DNA from: Roseiarcus sp963770275
Lineage (GTDB): Bacteria; Pseudomonadota; Alphaproteobacteria; Rhizobiales; Beijerinckiaceae
Length of the DNA: 64,000 nt
NCBI GenBank assembly: GCA_963770275.1
Contig: CAVYPD010000034.1
Span: 372,001-436,000 of the forward strand
Direction of reading: 5' to 3'
The notes beneath the pieces are model-generated. The model was not told the DNA's origin and did not search any database. It saw nothing but the letters and a program-made list of their open reading frames with translations. A program made the position numbers and the translations under genes. Positions 8,840 to 16,948 of this stretch are shown here, piece by piece (within the stretch, counting starts at the first letter, position 1; the number at the start of each line of letters is the position of its first letter).

Positions 8840-9348
8840 TCGCGGACGCTGCACACGCGCCAGCGCTCGCGCCCTCCAACCCGATCGCTCGCGTCACCGG
8901 CGCAGTCTTCGGACTGGTTCCGGCATGGCTTCCGCTGCTCATCCTACGGCTCGCGCTGGCGCGACCCTTCTTCGCCTCGGGGCTCACGCGCTGGGACGGC
9001 TGGTTCACGCTGTCGTTCGGAACGAAGATCCTGTTTGCGCAGGAATACAAGCTTCACATCTTCGGCGCCCAGATCCCGTTTCCCATGCCGGAACTCGTCG
9101 CGACAATGGCGAGCACGGCCGAAATCGTGTTGCCGATCCTGCTCGCGTTCGGCCTCCTCACCCGCTGGGCGGCGCTCGGCCTTTTGGGCATGACCGCAAT
9201 CATCCAGCTCACCTATCCGGACGGCTGGGCGAACTTCCATTTGTACTGGGCGGCGATGGCGCTCGCGATCCTCACCTTTGGCCCTGGCGCGGTTTCGCTC
9301 GACCGGCTGCTCGGACTCGATGGGTGGAGCGCGCGCAAGGCGTGGTGA
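8836..9348 (+). CDS. DoxX-family membrane protein
   Basis: A 170-residue inner-membrane protein with four predicted helices, typical of DoxX: LPLLILRLALARPFFASGLT (helix 1), a loop with YKLHIFGAQIPFPMPEL, then AEIVLPILLAFGLLTR, ALGLLGMTAIIQLTYPDGW and YWAAMALAILTFGPG. DoxX proteins commonly end bufferin-type and SigF-controlled operons and are thought to take part in membrane redox reactions. The start overlaps the DUF2063 stop by 4 bases (ATGA). It is the last gene of the operon and converges on the hydrolase gene 12 bases later. Confidence 0.9.
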   Translation: MIADAAHAPALAPSNPIARVTGAVFGLVPAWLPLLILRLALARPFFASGLTRWDGWFTLSFGTKILFAQEYKLHIFGAQIPFPMPELVATMASTAEIVLPILLAFGLLTRWAALGLLGMTAIIQLTYPDGWANFHLYWAAMALAILTFGPGAVSLDRLLGLDGWSARKAW

Positions 9349-9360
9349 TCGACGGCCACT

Positions 9361-10449
9361 TCAGGCTTTGGAGACGTCGATAACGGCCTGAGCGAACGCC
9401 TTCGGCGCCTCTTGCGGCAGATTATGTCCGATGCCGCCCGTGATGGTTCGGTGCTCGTACCTGCCTGAGAATTTGCCGCGATAGGCCGCGGGATCCGGAT
9501 GCGGCGCGCCATTGGCGTCGCCTTCCATTGTGATCGTTGGAACGGCGATAACCGGCGCGCGAGCGAGCCGTTCCTCCAGAGCGTCATATTTCGGCTCGCC
9601 TTCCGCCAGTCCGAGGCGCCAGCGATAATTGTGAATCACGATGGCGACGTGATCGGGATTGTCGAACGATTCCGCGGTGCGATCGAATGTCGCATCGTCG
9701 AAGTTCCATTTCGGCGACGCCAGCCGCCAGATCAACTTGGAAAAATCCCGCCGGTATTTTTCGTAGCCGGCCCGTCCGCGCTCTGTTGCGAAATAGAATT
9801 GATACCACCATTGCAGTTCAGCTTGCGGCGGCAGCGGCGCCTTGCCGGACGCCTGGTTGCCGATCAGATAGCCGCTCACCGAGACGAGGCCATTGCAGCG
9901 CTCCGGCCAGAGCGCGGCGACGATGTCCGCAGTCCGCGCGCCCCAATCAAAGCCGCCGAGAACGGCCTTGTCGATCTTGAGCGCGTCCATGAGCGCGATC
10001 GCATCGACGGCGACAACCGATTGTTGACCGTTTCTCGGCGTTTCGCTCGAAAGAAAGCGCGTCGTTCCGTAGCCGCGCAGATAAGGCGCGATGACCCGAA
10101 ATCCCGCTGCGGCAAGGATGGGGGCGACCTCGACGAAGCTGTGAATGTCGTAGGGCCAGCCGTGCAGCAGAAGAACCGGCGGCCCGCTGGCGGGGCCGGA
10201 TTCGGCGTACCCGACGTTGAGGGCGCCGGCATCGATCTGTTTGAGTGGAGCGAATGACGCGTTGGCGTCCAGCGCGTCTGGTTGCTTCGCTCCGCTTGCC
10301 TGCGCCCGCGCGCGCCCGATCATGTCAAACCTAGCGGCGGCGATCATCGCAGCGGCCGCGCCGAACAATCCGCGACGATGGAGTTTGAAGTTTCTGGCGC
10401 CATCCACGGCGGACCTCGCTTCTTGGTTCCTGTCCTCCTCACAAGGCAT
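9361..10449 (-). CDS. Exported epoxide-hydrolase-like alpha/beta hydrolase
   Basis: A 362-residue alpha/beta hydrolase. A twin-arginine signal (KLHRRGLFGAAAAM, then ARAQASGA) suggests export by Tat. The fold shows the oxyanion motif HGWPYD, the nucleophile Asp in GGFDWGARTADI, a cap domain rich in Trp (AELQWWYQFYFATERGR) and the catalytic His in GGIGHNLPQEAP. An Asp nucleophile in a GxDWG context points to epoxide-hydrolase or dehalogenase chemistry. The start codon overlaps the end of the DUF4331 gene by 11 bases, so they form an operon. Confidence 0.87.
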   Translation of the reverse strand: MPCEEDRNQEARSAVDGARNFKLHRRGLFGAAAAMIAAARFDMIGRARAQASGAKQPDALDANASFAPLKQIDAGALNVGYAESGPASGPPVLLLHGWPYDIHSFVEVAPILAAAGFRVIAPYLRGYGTTRFLSSETPRNGQQSVVAVDAIALMDALKIDKAVLGGFDWGARTADIVAALWPERCNGLVSVSGYLIGNQASGKAPLPPQAELQWWYQFYFATERGRAGYEKYRRDFSKLIWRLASPKWNFDDATFDRTAESFDNPDHVAIVIHNYRWRLGLAEGEPKYDALEERLARAPVIAVPTITMEGDANGAPHPDPAAYRGKFSGRYEHRTITGGIGHNLPQEAPKAFAQAVIDVSKA

Positions 10450-11434
10450 GGTTGATCAACGCGACTCGTGGGGCGGCCCGAGGTAAGGGAAACTCGGCAA
10501 GGAGATCGCGGTGCGGTCCGACCTTGTCTCCCTTCACCTTCCCGTTTGTAACGACGGAAATAAAAGCGTCAGAGACGTCGTCGGTGAGCGCCCGGCCGCT
10601 GCTCGGAAAGGATGCTGGACGCGCGGGATCGTAGCGCAGAAGGTCCGGCAGCATTGTCCCCGCCACCCGTCTTGCTTCCTCCGGCGTATAGCCCCCGGTA
10701 TGCTCCAGCGCGTGCGCGAAGACAGGGATGAATTGGGCGTCGTTCGCCGGTTCCGCGGTGCGATAGGCGGCGTTTTGCTCGCCAGTGAGGAAGGGAGTTT
10801 GCGAGGGCCGCGCGCCGCGATCCGCCTGAACCCAGTTCCCGCCCGTGTTGATCAGCGTTCGAGCCCATAGACCAACCTCGTGCGGACCCAGAACGGAGTT
10901 GGGCGCCTCGAGCACGATGCTGCAAACATCTCTCTCGGCGAAGAAGTCCTCGCCTGTGAACTGAAAGTTATTGATCGCGCCCCTCGTGTCGAAGAAGAAC
11001 GGATCGCTGCGCCAGCCCGCGAAGAAGCGATAGTCGTCGGCGTGCGTCACCTGCGCCTCCCGCGCGGTCGAGACCGGCGCTCCCTCGACGATGACCTGGC
11101 CGCCCTCGCCTGTCGCGGCGGCCTGCGCGCCCTCCAGACGGCGTAGCGTCGCGGTCTGCCCCCGCCCTGGGGAGGACGCGAAGCGAACCTGAAATGCGAT
11201 ATTGGCGACGGCGTCGCCGTCTGTGTCGATCTTAAGCTCGTAGAGCGCCTCGGGCGCGAATGGCTCAGGCGTCGTAGGTCCGGGCGGCTTCAGGCCGACG
11301 GACGGGTGGACGTTCATGACGAGGATCGACTTGCTCGGATCTCCCGGCTTCGGGAAGGCATAGAGGTCGGTGAAGTCGAGGCGGGCGTCCCCACCGGGGA
11401 ACCCGAGGTCGGGGCCGGAATAATGGTGCGACAT
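10439..11434 (-). CDS. DUF4331 protein
   Basis: A 331-residue DUF4331 protein. The N-terminus MSHHYSGPDLGFPGGDARLD is typical: a His pair, then a FTDLYAFPKPG segment. Other family features are NVHPSVGLKPPGP, ITDTDGD-like KIDTDGDAVANIAFQ, RFFAGWRSDPFFFD and LWARTLINTGGNWVQADRGA. No signal peptide is seen. The biochemical role is unknown. It overlaps the hydrolase gene, and DUF4331-hydrolase pairs near ECF sigma genes suggest a shared stress role, which is an inference. Confidence 0.85.
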   Translation of the reverse strand: MSHHYSGPDLGFPGGDARLDFTDLYAFPKPGDPSKSILVMNVHPSVGLKPPGPTTPEPFAPEALYELKIDTDGDAVANIAFQVRFASSPGRGQTATLRRLEGAQAAATGEGGQVIVEGAPVSTAREAQVTHADDYRFFAGWRSDPFFFDTRGAINNFQFTGEDFFAERDVCSIVLEAPNSVLGPHEVGLWARTLINTGGNWVQADRGARPSQTPFLTGEQNAAYRTAEPANDAQFIPVFAHALEHTGGYTPEEARRVAGTMLPDLLRYDPARPASFPSSGRALTDDVSDAFISVVTNGKVKGDKVGPHRDLLAEFPLPRAAPRVALINHAL

Positions 11435-11539
11435 GGAGCGATTTTTCCACAGTTAGAGCCTAAAAGAGATCAACTAGGGTCGACGCCACAAGCAGCGACG
11501 GCGCAGGCGCATGCGCCAAAAACTCAGCGAAGACCGGTC

Positions 11540-11640
11540 AGCGATGGCGCTCGCTTTTGGAGCGTCGTTCGAGCGTCGCGCGTCGCGCGGCCCTCAGGAC
11601 GAGGCGGAGGCTGGGAGGGATTGGGCCTCGTCCCGAGGGC
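11540..11640. repeat. Intergenic palindromic repeat, copy 2
   Basis: It shares GCGCGGCCCTCAGGACGAGG with the repeat at about 547-700, preceded by a GCGTCG-rich inverted part. It lies between the DUF4331 start and the end of the cytochrome P460 gene. Confidence 0.5.
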
Positions 11641-11652
11641 GCGCTTACGCCC

Positions 11653-12215
11653 TCACCGCTGCGGATAGGCGGTGAACACGTAATCCTTGTCCGCCACGAT
11701 CGTGTGGCAGGCGAAGCCGCATTTGGCGTCGTGCTCCTGCGGCGGCGTGCTATTTTCGTCGCCGGGCTTGAACGACTCGGACGCGGGGTCATAGTCGAAC
11801 TGCGGCGTATCCCCATCCGCCGCTGTCCGCGAACCTCTTGCTGTCCTTCACCATGAAGTCGATGTCATGCAAGGCGCCCGGCACGATCGGCTCGCCGGGC
11901 TGGCTCTCGTCCTTCTTCGCAGTCCAATGGATCTTCGCGAACCTCGCGCCATCGGGGAAAGGCTTGCCATTGCCGGGAATGCCCGCCCTGTAGGCCTCGA
12001 TCATCGCGGGATTGCCGAGGATCGTCGCGAGCTTGTCGCCGTTGTGACTGACGGCGACGACCTGCCAATCTTCGTATCCCCGGAACTCGGCAGAAGGCGA
12101 GACCGCCCGGCACTTGCAAGGAGTATCTGTCCTGCGCGGCGAGCGCCAGGCCGCCAGAGCGCGGCAGGACGCCGCTGCAAGCATCATCATCAGCAAGGAT
12201 CGCGTTCTTCGTCAT
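11653..12215 (-). CDS. Cytochrome P460-family protein (frameshifted)
   Basis: A periplasmic c-type haem protein of about 185 residues. The haem motif is CGFACH near the C-terminus, followed by TIVADKDYVFTAYPQR, the usual end of cytochrome P460 proteins. Upstream are EDWQVVAVSHNGDK, NPAMIEAYRAGIPGNGKPFP, ARFAKIHWTAKKDES and DFMVKDSKRFADSGGWGYAQ. Cytochromes P460 oxidise hydroxylamine or detoxify nitrogen oxides. The frame shifts near 11803 (TACGCCGCAGTTC, probably TACGCGCAGTTC) and again in the N-terminal signal region between about 12090 and 12195, so the exact signal peptide is uncertain. ATG at 12215 is the likely start. Confidence 0.83.
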
Positions 12216-12515
12216 GACGTTCGCCCCATCCTGAAGCGATGTTCGCCGGCGTTCGATCACGGCGCAAAACGACGTTGGCGCACGAGGAAGAAGCTGGCGA
12301 CCACCTCAGCGCTTCAAAGTGGCACAGGGAACGAGCAGAACTCATTGCACCATAGTATGGTCGATGCTTGGACGCGAAGGCCCCGCGTCCAGCCCCGTTC
12401 ATGCGACAGTTTTGCGACAGAAATCCGGCCTCTCGCGCTATTGACGCGCCCGGAAGGCCATGGCTTTAAGCCCCTTCGAAGACGCTCGGCGTCGCTCGTC
12501 CTTGAAGGAGATCTG
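12216..12515. other. Intergenic region between P460 and hss
   Basis: About 300 bases between two divergent genes. I see no convincing gene; it must hold both promoters. The ribosome site AAGGAG of hss lies at 12505-12510. Confidence 0.6.
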
Positions 12516-13949
12516 ATGACCCATTGGCCGCGACACGGGCGCATCACCGGCCCGATCGTGATGATCGGCTTCGGATCGATCGGCAAGGGCACGCTGCCCT
12601 TGATCGAGCGCCACTTCGAGTTCGACCCGGACCGCTTCGTCGTCATCGACCCGAACGATTCCGATCGGAAGCTTCTCGATGAGCGCGGCGTTCGCTTCGT
12701 GCACGAGGGCCTGACGCGCGACAATTATCGCGATGTGCTGACCAAATACCTGACCGCGGGCTCGGGCCAGGGCTTCTGCGTCAACCTGTCGGTCGACACC
12801 TCTTCGCTCGACCTCATGCGCCATTGCCGCGAGCTCGGCGCGCTCTATGTCGACACCGTCGTCGAGCCTTGGCCGGGCTTCTATTACGACAAGTCGCTCG
12901 GCAATGACGCGCGCACCAACTACGCCTTGCGCGAGACGGTGCTCGCGGAGCGACGCAAGAATCCGGGCGGCTCGACCGCCGTCTCGTGCTGCGGCGCCAA
13001 TCCCGGCATGGTGTCCTGGTTCGTCAAGCAGGGGCTCGTCAATCTCGCCAGGGATCTTGGCGACAAGGGTTCCGAGCCGAAGAGCAAGGAGGAGTGGGCG
13101 CGTCTCGCGCAGCGCCTCGGCGTCAAGGGCGTGCATATCGCCGAGCGCGACACCCAGCGCGCCAAGAGCCCGAAGCCGCGCAACGTGTTCGTCAACACCT
13201 GGTCGATCGAAGGCTTTTTGTCGGAGGGCATGCAGCCCGCCGAGCTCGGCTGGGGCACGCATGAGAAATGGGCGCCGGCCAACGCGGGCTACCACAAGGC
13301 CGGCTGTGGCGCGGCGATCTACATCAACCAGCCGGGCGCCAATACGCGGGTGCGCTCATGGACGCCGACCGCCCGCGATCAGTTCGGCTTTCTCGTCACC
13401 CACAACGAGGCGATCTCGATCGCCGACTATTACACCGTGCGCGACGACAAGGGCGAGCCCGCCTACCGGCCGACCTGCCACTACGCCTATCATCCGTGCG
13501 ACGACGCGGTGCTGAGCCTGCACGAATTGTTCGGCCGCGCCGGCGAGATCCAGAGCGCGCACCATATTCTTGGCGAAGCCGAGATTCTCGACGGGATCGA
13601 CGAACTGGGCGTGCTTCTCTACGGCCACGCCCGCAACGCCTATTGGTACGGCTCGCAGCTCTCGGTCGAGGAGACGCGCGCGCTCGCTCCTTATCAGAAC
13701 GCGACCGGCATGCAGGTCACGTCAGCGGTTTTGGCGGGCATGGTCTGGGCGCTCGAGAATCCGAAAGCCGGAATTGTCGAGGCGGACGAACTGGACTTCC
13801 GCCGGTGCCTTGAGGTTCAAACGCCCTATCTCGGCCCGGTCGTCGGCGTCTATACGGATTGGACGCCGCTCGCGGGTCGCCCTGGCCTCTTCCCTGAGGA
13901 TATCGACCAGAGCGATCCTTGGCAGTTCAAGAACGTGCTGGTGCGATAG
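12516..13949 (+). CDS. hss: Homospermidine synthase
   Basis: A 477-residue NAD-dependent enzyme that makes sym-homospermidine from two putrescines, the characteristic polyamine of many Hyphomicrobiales. The N-terminal Rossmann motif is MIGFGSIGKGTLPLIERHF; further landmarks are VDTVVEPWPGFYYD, SCCGANPGMVSWFVKQGL, CHYAYHPCDDAVLSLHE and EDIDQSDPWQFKNVLVR. The ATG at 12516 has AAGGAG 5 bases upstream and is chosen over the long upstream open frame. The frame is intact. It is monocistronic as far as can be seen. Confidence 0.95.
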   Translation: MTHWPRHGRITGPIVMIGFGSIGKGTLPLIERHFEFDPDRFVVIDPNDSDRKLLDERGVRFVHEGLTRDNYRDVLTKYLTAGSGQGFCVNLSVDTSSLDLMRHCRELGALYVDTVVEPWPGFYYDKSLGNDARTNYALRETVLAERRKNPGGSTAVSCCGANPGMVSWFVKQGLVNLARDLGDKGSEPKSKEEWARLAQRLGVKGVHIAERDTQRAKSPKPRNVFVNTWSIEGFLSEGMQPAELGWGTHEKWAPANAGYHKAGCGAAIYINQPGANTRVRSWTPTARDQFGFLVTHNEAISIADYYTVRDDKGEPAYRPTCHYAYHPCDDAVLSLHELFGRAGEIQSAHHILGEAEILDGIDELGVLLYGHARNAYWYGSQLSVEETRALAPYQNATGMQVTSAVLAGMVWALENPKAGIVEADELDFRRCLEVQTPYLGPVVGVYTDWTPLAGRPGLFPEDIDQSDPWQFKNVLVR

Positions 13950-13966
13950 ACGCCAGCACTGCGGCC

Positions 13967-14218
13967 TTATGCCGCCAGTTCGTGCGACGACTCGGAGCGC
14001 GTAAGCGCAGCGCCAACCGCCTTGCGCGACGCGCCGATGAGGACGATCAAGCCGTCGACAGCGGCGACTCCAAGGCCGGAGGGGCCATAGCGGTTCAGCG
14101 GCGCAAGCTGAGCGCAGAGATCCTTGACGATGAGCGGCGACGCGTCGCCGGCGCGATGGGTATTGTGTGAGCAGTTCATTTTAGTTCTCGGTTTTTTCTT
14201 ATTTGCGTTTGTGTTCAT
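13967..14218 (-). CDS. Small hypothetical protein
   Basis: An 83-codon frame (start MNTNANKKKPRTK, or a shorter form from 14179 starting MNCSHNTHRAGD). The middle part SGLGVAAVDGLIVLIGAS could be one membrane helix. I recognise no family and see no strong ribosome site. It converges on hss. It may be a small unannotated gene or chance. Confidence 0.3.
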   Translation of the reverse strand: MNTNANKKKPRTKMNCSHNTHRAGDASPLIVKDLCAQLAPLNRYGPSGLGVAAVDGLIVLIGASRKAVGAALTRSESSHELAA

Positions 14219-14357
14219 CCGGCTCAGGCGCTGGACAGATGTACAGATGGGGCGCAGCGCTCCAATTTCAATGCTGGTGTAAGATGGTATTAAGGCTTCT
14301 CTCGATGACGAGCAGGATGTAAGCGACCTTCGTCGCGGCCCTTGGCTCCGTGCTAAC

Positions 14358-14639
14358 TCAAGGCCCTGCAAGGATTTTCAGTTCGACCAGCCGCCTTCCG
14401 ACGGCGCGCGCGAGATCGTCTTCCGTCCGCCCCGCCGCCTTGATGCGGCCGACATACGGAAAGTTGATCGTGCCGTCGGGCTCAACCCGCGTGGTCGTGT
14501 CCAGCTCCGGATGATCGACGATGCGGATGGCGACCACGTCCGACGTCGTGAGAATCCGGCCGCCGCTTCCCGCCGCCAACGCCCCCGTCGCCGCGAAAAG
14601 CAGAGCGCTTGTTCAGAGCGCCAGACGGCTCATTCCCAT
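14358..14639 (-). pseudogene. Truncated polysaccharide export protein (Wza/GumB-like) with in-frame TGA
   Basis: The frame encodes a signal peptide (MGMSRLAL, TGA, TSALLFAATGALA) and then the start of a Poly_export domain: TTSDVVAIRIVDHPELDT and EPDGTINFPYVGRIKAAGRT. The TGA at 14613-14615 interrupts the signal peptide in frame; TGG would restore it. The protein stops at 14358 after LVELKILAGP, long before the SLBB repeats found in full exporters of 200-400 residues. I see no continuation downstream, so it is a relic. Selenocysteine is very unlikely in a signal peptide. Confidence 0.7.
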
Positions 14640-14819
14640 CGTTGCCTGCCTTCGATCTCGCGCTGCCAATGGATCGACTGAGCGCCTCGGCGCGGCGCGG
14701 GCCCGCAGTGCCACCTTCGAAAAGGCGCAAGTTGGGCTGCTGACGATGGACCCGGTGTATCCCAGCAGCTATAACGTTCACGTACCAATCAAAAAACTAA
14801 ACCTACGGAGGAAACGATC

Positions 14820-15812
14820 ATGGGTCTTCGCAGATTCACGCGGGCTCTCGCGCCGCTGGCTTTCGCCAGTTCCTGCGCGATCGCTCTCAGGCCTAGCGGG
14901 AGCGGCGCGCGCAGCCGACGTTGTCGTGCCGGGCGCAACCGATTTTCCCGAAAGCATGAGCGCATCGTCAGACGGCACGCTCTACTTCAGCAGCTTTGGC
15001 AACGGCCGGGTCTGGCGCGCGAAGCCAGGCGAAGCTCAGGCGAGCGAATTCATCAAGACGGGCTCGAACGGCTTGGCTTCGGCGCTCGGCGTTCTGGCGG
15101 ACGACAAGTCGAACACGCTCTATGTGTGCTCGGACGACTTTTCCGCAGGCGGCATAAAAATTCCCGGTGCCTCCATGGGGACGTCGCTCAAGCTGTTCGA
15201 TCTCAAGAGCGGCGAGGCCAAAGGCAGCATTCGCCGCGCCGGGGCAAACGACCTTGTGCAATGACATCGTCGCCGCCAAGGATGGGAAGGCTTACGTCTC
15301 GGATTCGTTCGGTGGCCACATCCTGCGGCTCAAGCCGGGCGCGAAGGAATTCGAGATCTGGGCGAAGCGATCCTCGATGGAACGTTCCCGGCAAGCCGCA
15401 GCTGGACGGCATCGCCCAGCTCCCCGACGGCTCGATTTACGCCAATCTCTTCGAAGGCGACGGACTTTATCGCGTCACGATGAATTCCGACGGCAGCGCG
15501 GGGAAGATCACAAAGCTGGAGACCTCTCGTCCTCTCTACCATTCGGACGGATTGCGCGCGTTTGGGCCCAACAAGCTCATCATGGTTGAGGGCGAGACCA
15601 AGGGCGACCTCGACCTCGTCACCATCGATGGCGACAACGCCAAGATCGAGACCATAAAGGACGGTTTTGACGGGCCGGTGTCGCTCGCGCAGGTCGGCGA
15701 CCAGATCTATGTGCTCGACGCGCCCTTAAGGTATCTCCTCGGCCCGGAAGCCAAGGACAAGAAGGCTCCGCCGCCGTTCAAGGCGTCGACTGTTCCCGCG
15801 CCGAAGCAATAA
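14820..15812 (+). CDS. Exported SMP-30/gluconolactonase-like beta-propeller (frameshifted)
   Basis: A periplasmic protein of about 330 residues. After a signal peptide (RRFTRALAPLAFASSCAIAL) come propeller repeats: DFPESMSASSDGTLYFSSFG, CNDIVAAKDGKAYVSDSFGG, LDGIAQLPDGSIYANLFEGD and DGPVSLAQVGDQIYVLD. Proteins of this type are lactonases or sugar-binding sensors. The frame shifts near 14893, 15255 (CCTTGTGC, probably CCTGTGC) and 15373. The ATG at 14820 has GGAGG at the correct distance. It converges on the sugar ABC operon, so a link to sugar acid metabolism is possible but unproven. Confidence 0.8.
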   Translation: MGLRRFTRALAPLAFASSCAIALRPSGSGARSRRCRAGRNRFSRKHERIVRRHALLQQLWQRPGLAREARRSSGERIHQDGLERLGFGARRSGGRQVEHALCVLGRLFRRRHKNSRCLHGDVAQAVRSQERRGQRQHSPRRGKRPCAMTSSPPRMGRLTSRIRSVATSCGSSRARRNSRSGRSDPRWNVPGKPQLDGIAQLPDGSIYANLFEGDGLYRVTMNSDGSAGKITKLETSRPLYHSDGLRAFGPNKLIMVEGETKGDLDLVTIDGDNAKIETIKDGFDGPVSLAQVGDQIYVLDAPLRYLLGPEAKDKKAPPPFKASTVPAPKQ

Positions 15813-15829
15813 TCGTCTGATTTGAATCT

Positions 15830-15865
15830 GAGGCCGCCGTCGCCACGCCAGGCGCCGGCGGCCTC
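15830..15865. terminator. Bidirectional terminator hairpin
   Basis: GAGGCCGCCG (15830-15839) pairs perfectly with CGGCGGCCTC (15856-15865) between two convergent genes (stops at 15812 and 15894). Confidence 0.75.
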
Positions 15866-15893
15866 ATTCATTTGAGTTCGGACTGCGCTCAGT

Positions 15894-16928
15894 TCACGTA
15901 GCCCCACCGCTTCGCGCCGTGCGCAATCGCTCGGCGTAGACGTTGATGATCAGCGCGATGAGCAGGATCAGGCCGCGGATGAGGATCTTGAGGAAGCTGT
16001 CGATCTTGACGTAGTCGAGGCCGTTGTTGAGGACGCCAAGCACGAACAGGCCGACGATCGTGTTGCCGATCCCGCCGCGCCCGCCGAACAGGCTCGTGCC
16101 GCCGACCACCACCGCGGCGATCGCGTCGAGCAGGAAGGTGTCGAACTCGTTCTGCTGGGCGCTGCCGAAATAGGCGCAGCCGATCATGCCCGCGAAGCCC
16201 GAGCACACGGCGGAAATCACCATCACCGCGCCGATGATGAAGCGGACATTGACGCCGGAATATTCCGCCGCCTCGCGATTGCCCCCGACCATGTAAACGT
16301 AGCGGCCGAAGCGCGTGTAGGTCAGCACGAGATGCGCGACGAGCAGGAAGAGCGCCGCAACGATGACGATCCACGGCACGCCGCAGATCGACTTCGACCC
16401 GAGCGTCAGAATGAGGGGCGGAACGCTGTAGGCGATCTGGCCGCGCACCAGAACCGCCGAGACGCCGGCGCCGATCTGCATCATCGCAAGCGTCATGATG
16501 AAGGACGGAATGCCGATGCGGGTCACGCCGAACGCGGTGAGCAGGCCAAGCGCGCCGCACGCCAGAAGCGCCAGGATGATGGCGATCGCGCCGGGCATCG
16601 GCAGATTGGCGATGTTCACGTAATCGGGCTGCAGCGTGAAGAACGTGAGCACGATCGCGGTCGCGTTGGCGATCGCGCCGACGGAGAGATCAATCTCCGC
16701 GGTCAGGATAACGAAGGTGAGGCCGACGGCCATGAACGCCGTCACCGACACCTGCTGCAGAATGTTCACGAGGTTGCCGAGGGTGGCGAAGCTCGGACTC
16801 GCGATGCTGAAAAAGGCGACCAGCGCGATCAGGGTGATGAAGGGCGCGATGTTGCGCAATTGATCGCGCAGGAAATCGCCCAGCCGAAAGGCGCGTGTGG
16901 ATCCGACCTCGGCGCTCTGAATATCCAT
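15894..16928 (-). CDS. Sugar ABC transporter permease, operon 1 (RbsC family)
   Basis: A 344-residue inner-membrane permease of the BPD_transp_2/RbsC family with about nine or ten helices. Typical motifs are VGLTFVILTAEIDLSVGAIA and GGTSLFGGRGGIGNTIVG. It probably forms the channel for the ATPase (16949-18441) and binding protein (18457-19485) encoded just upstream on the same strand. Spacing to the ATPase stop is 20 bases. The substrate is unknown; the family carries pentoses, hexoses and related molecules. The frame is intact. Confidence 0.9.
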   Translation of the reverse strand: MDIQSAEVGSTRAFRLGDFLRDQLRNIAPFITLIALVAFFSIASPSFATLGNLVNILQQVSVTAFMAVGLTFVILTAEIDLSVGAIANATAIVLTFFTLQPDYVNIANLPMPGAIAIILALLACGALGLLTAFGVTRIGIPSFIMTLAMMQIGAGVSAVLVRGQIAYSVPPLILTLGSKSICGVPWIVIVAALFLLVAHLVLTYTRFGRYVYMVGGNREAAEYSGVNVRFIIGAVMVISAVCSGFAGMIGCAYFGSAQQNEFDTFLLDAIAAVVVGGTSLFGGRGGIGNTIVGLFVLGVLNNGLDYVKIDSFLKILIRGLILLIALIINVYAERLRTARSGGAT

Positions 16929-16948
16929 GGTTAGACTGATTCCTATCG

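Noticed and set aside
14613..14615. TGA as a selenocysteine codon
   Set aside because: It lies in a signal peptide of a truncated gene; no redox function or recoding hairpin is apparent.
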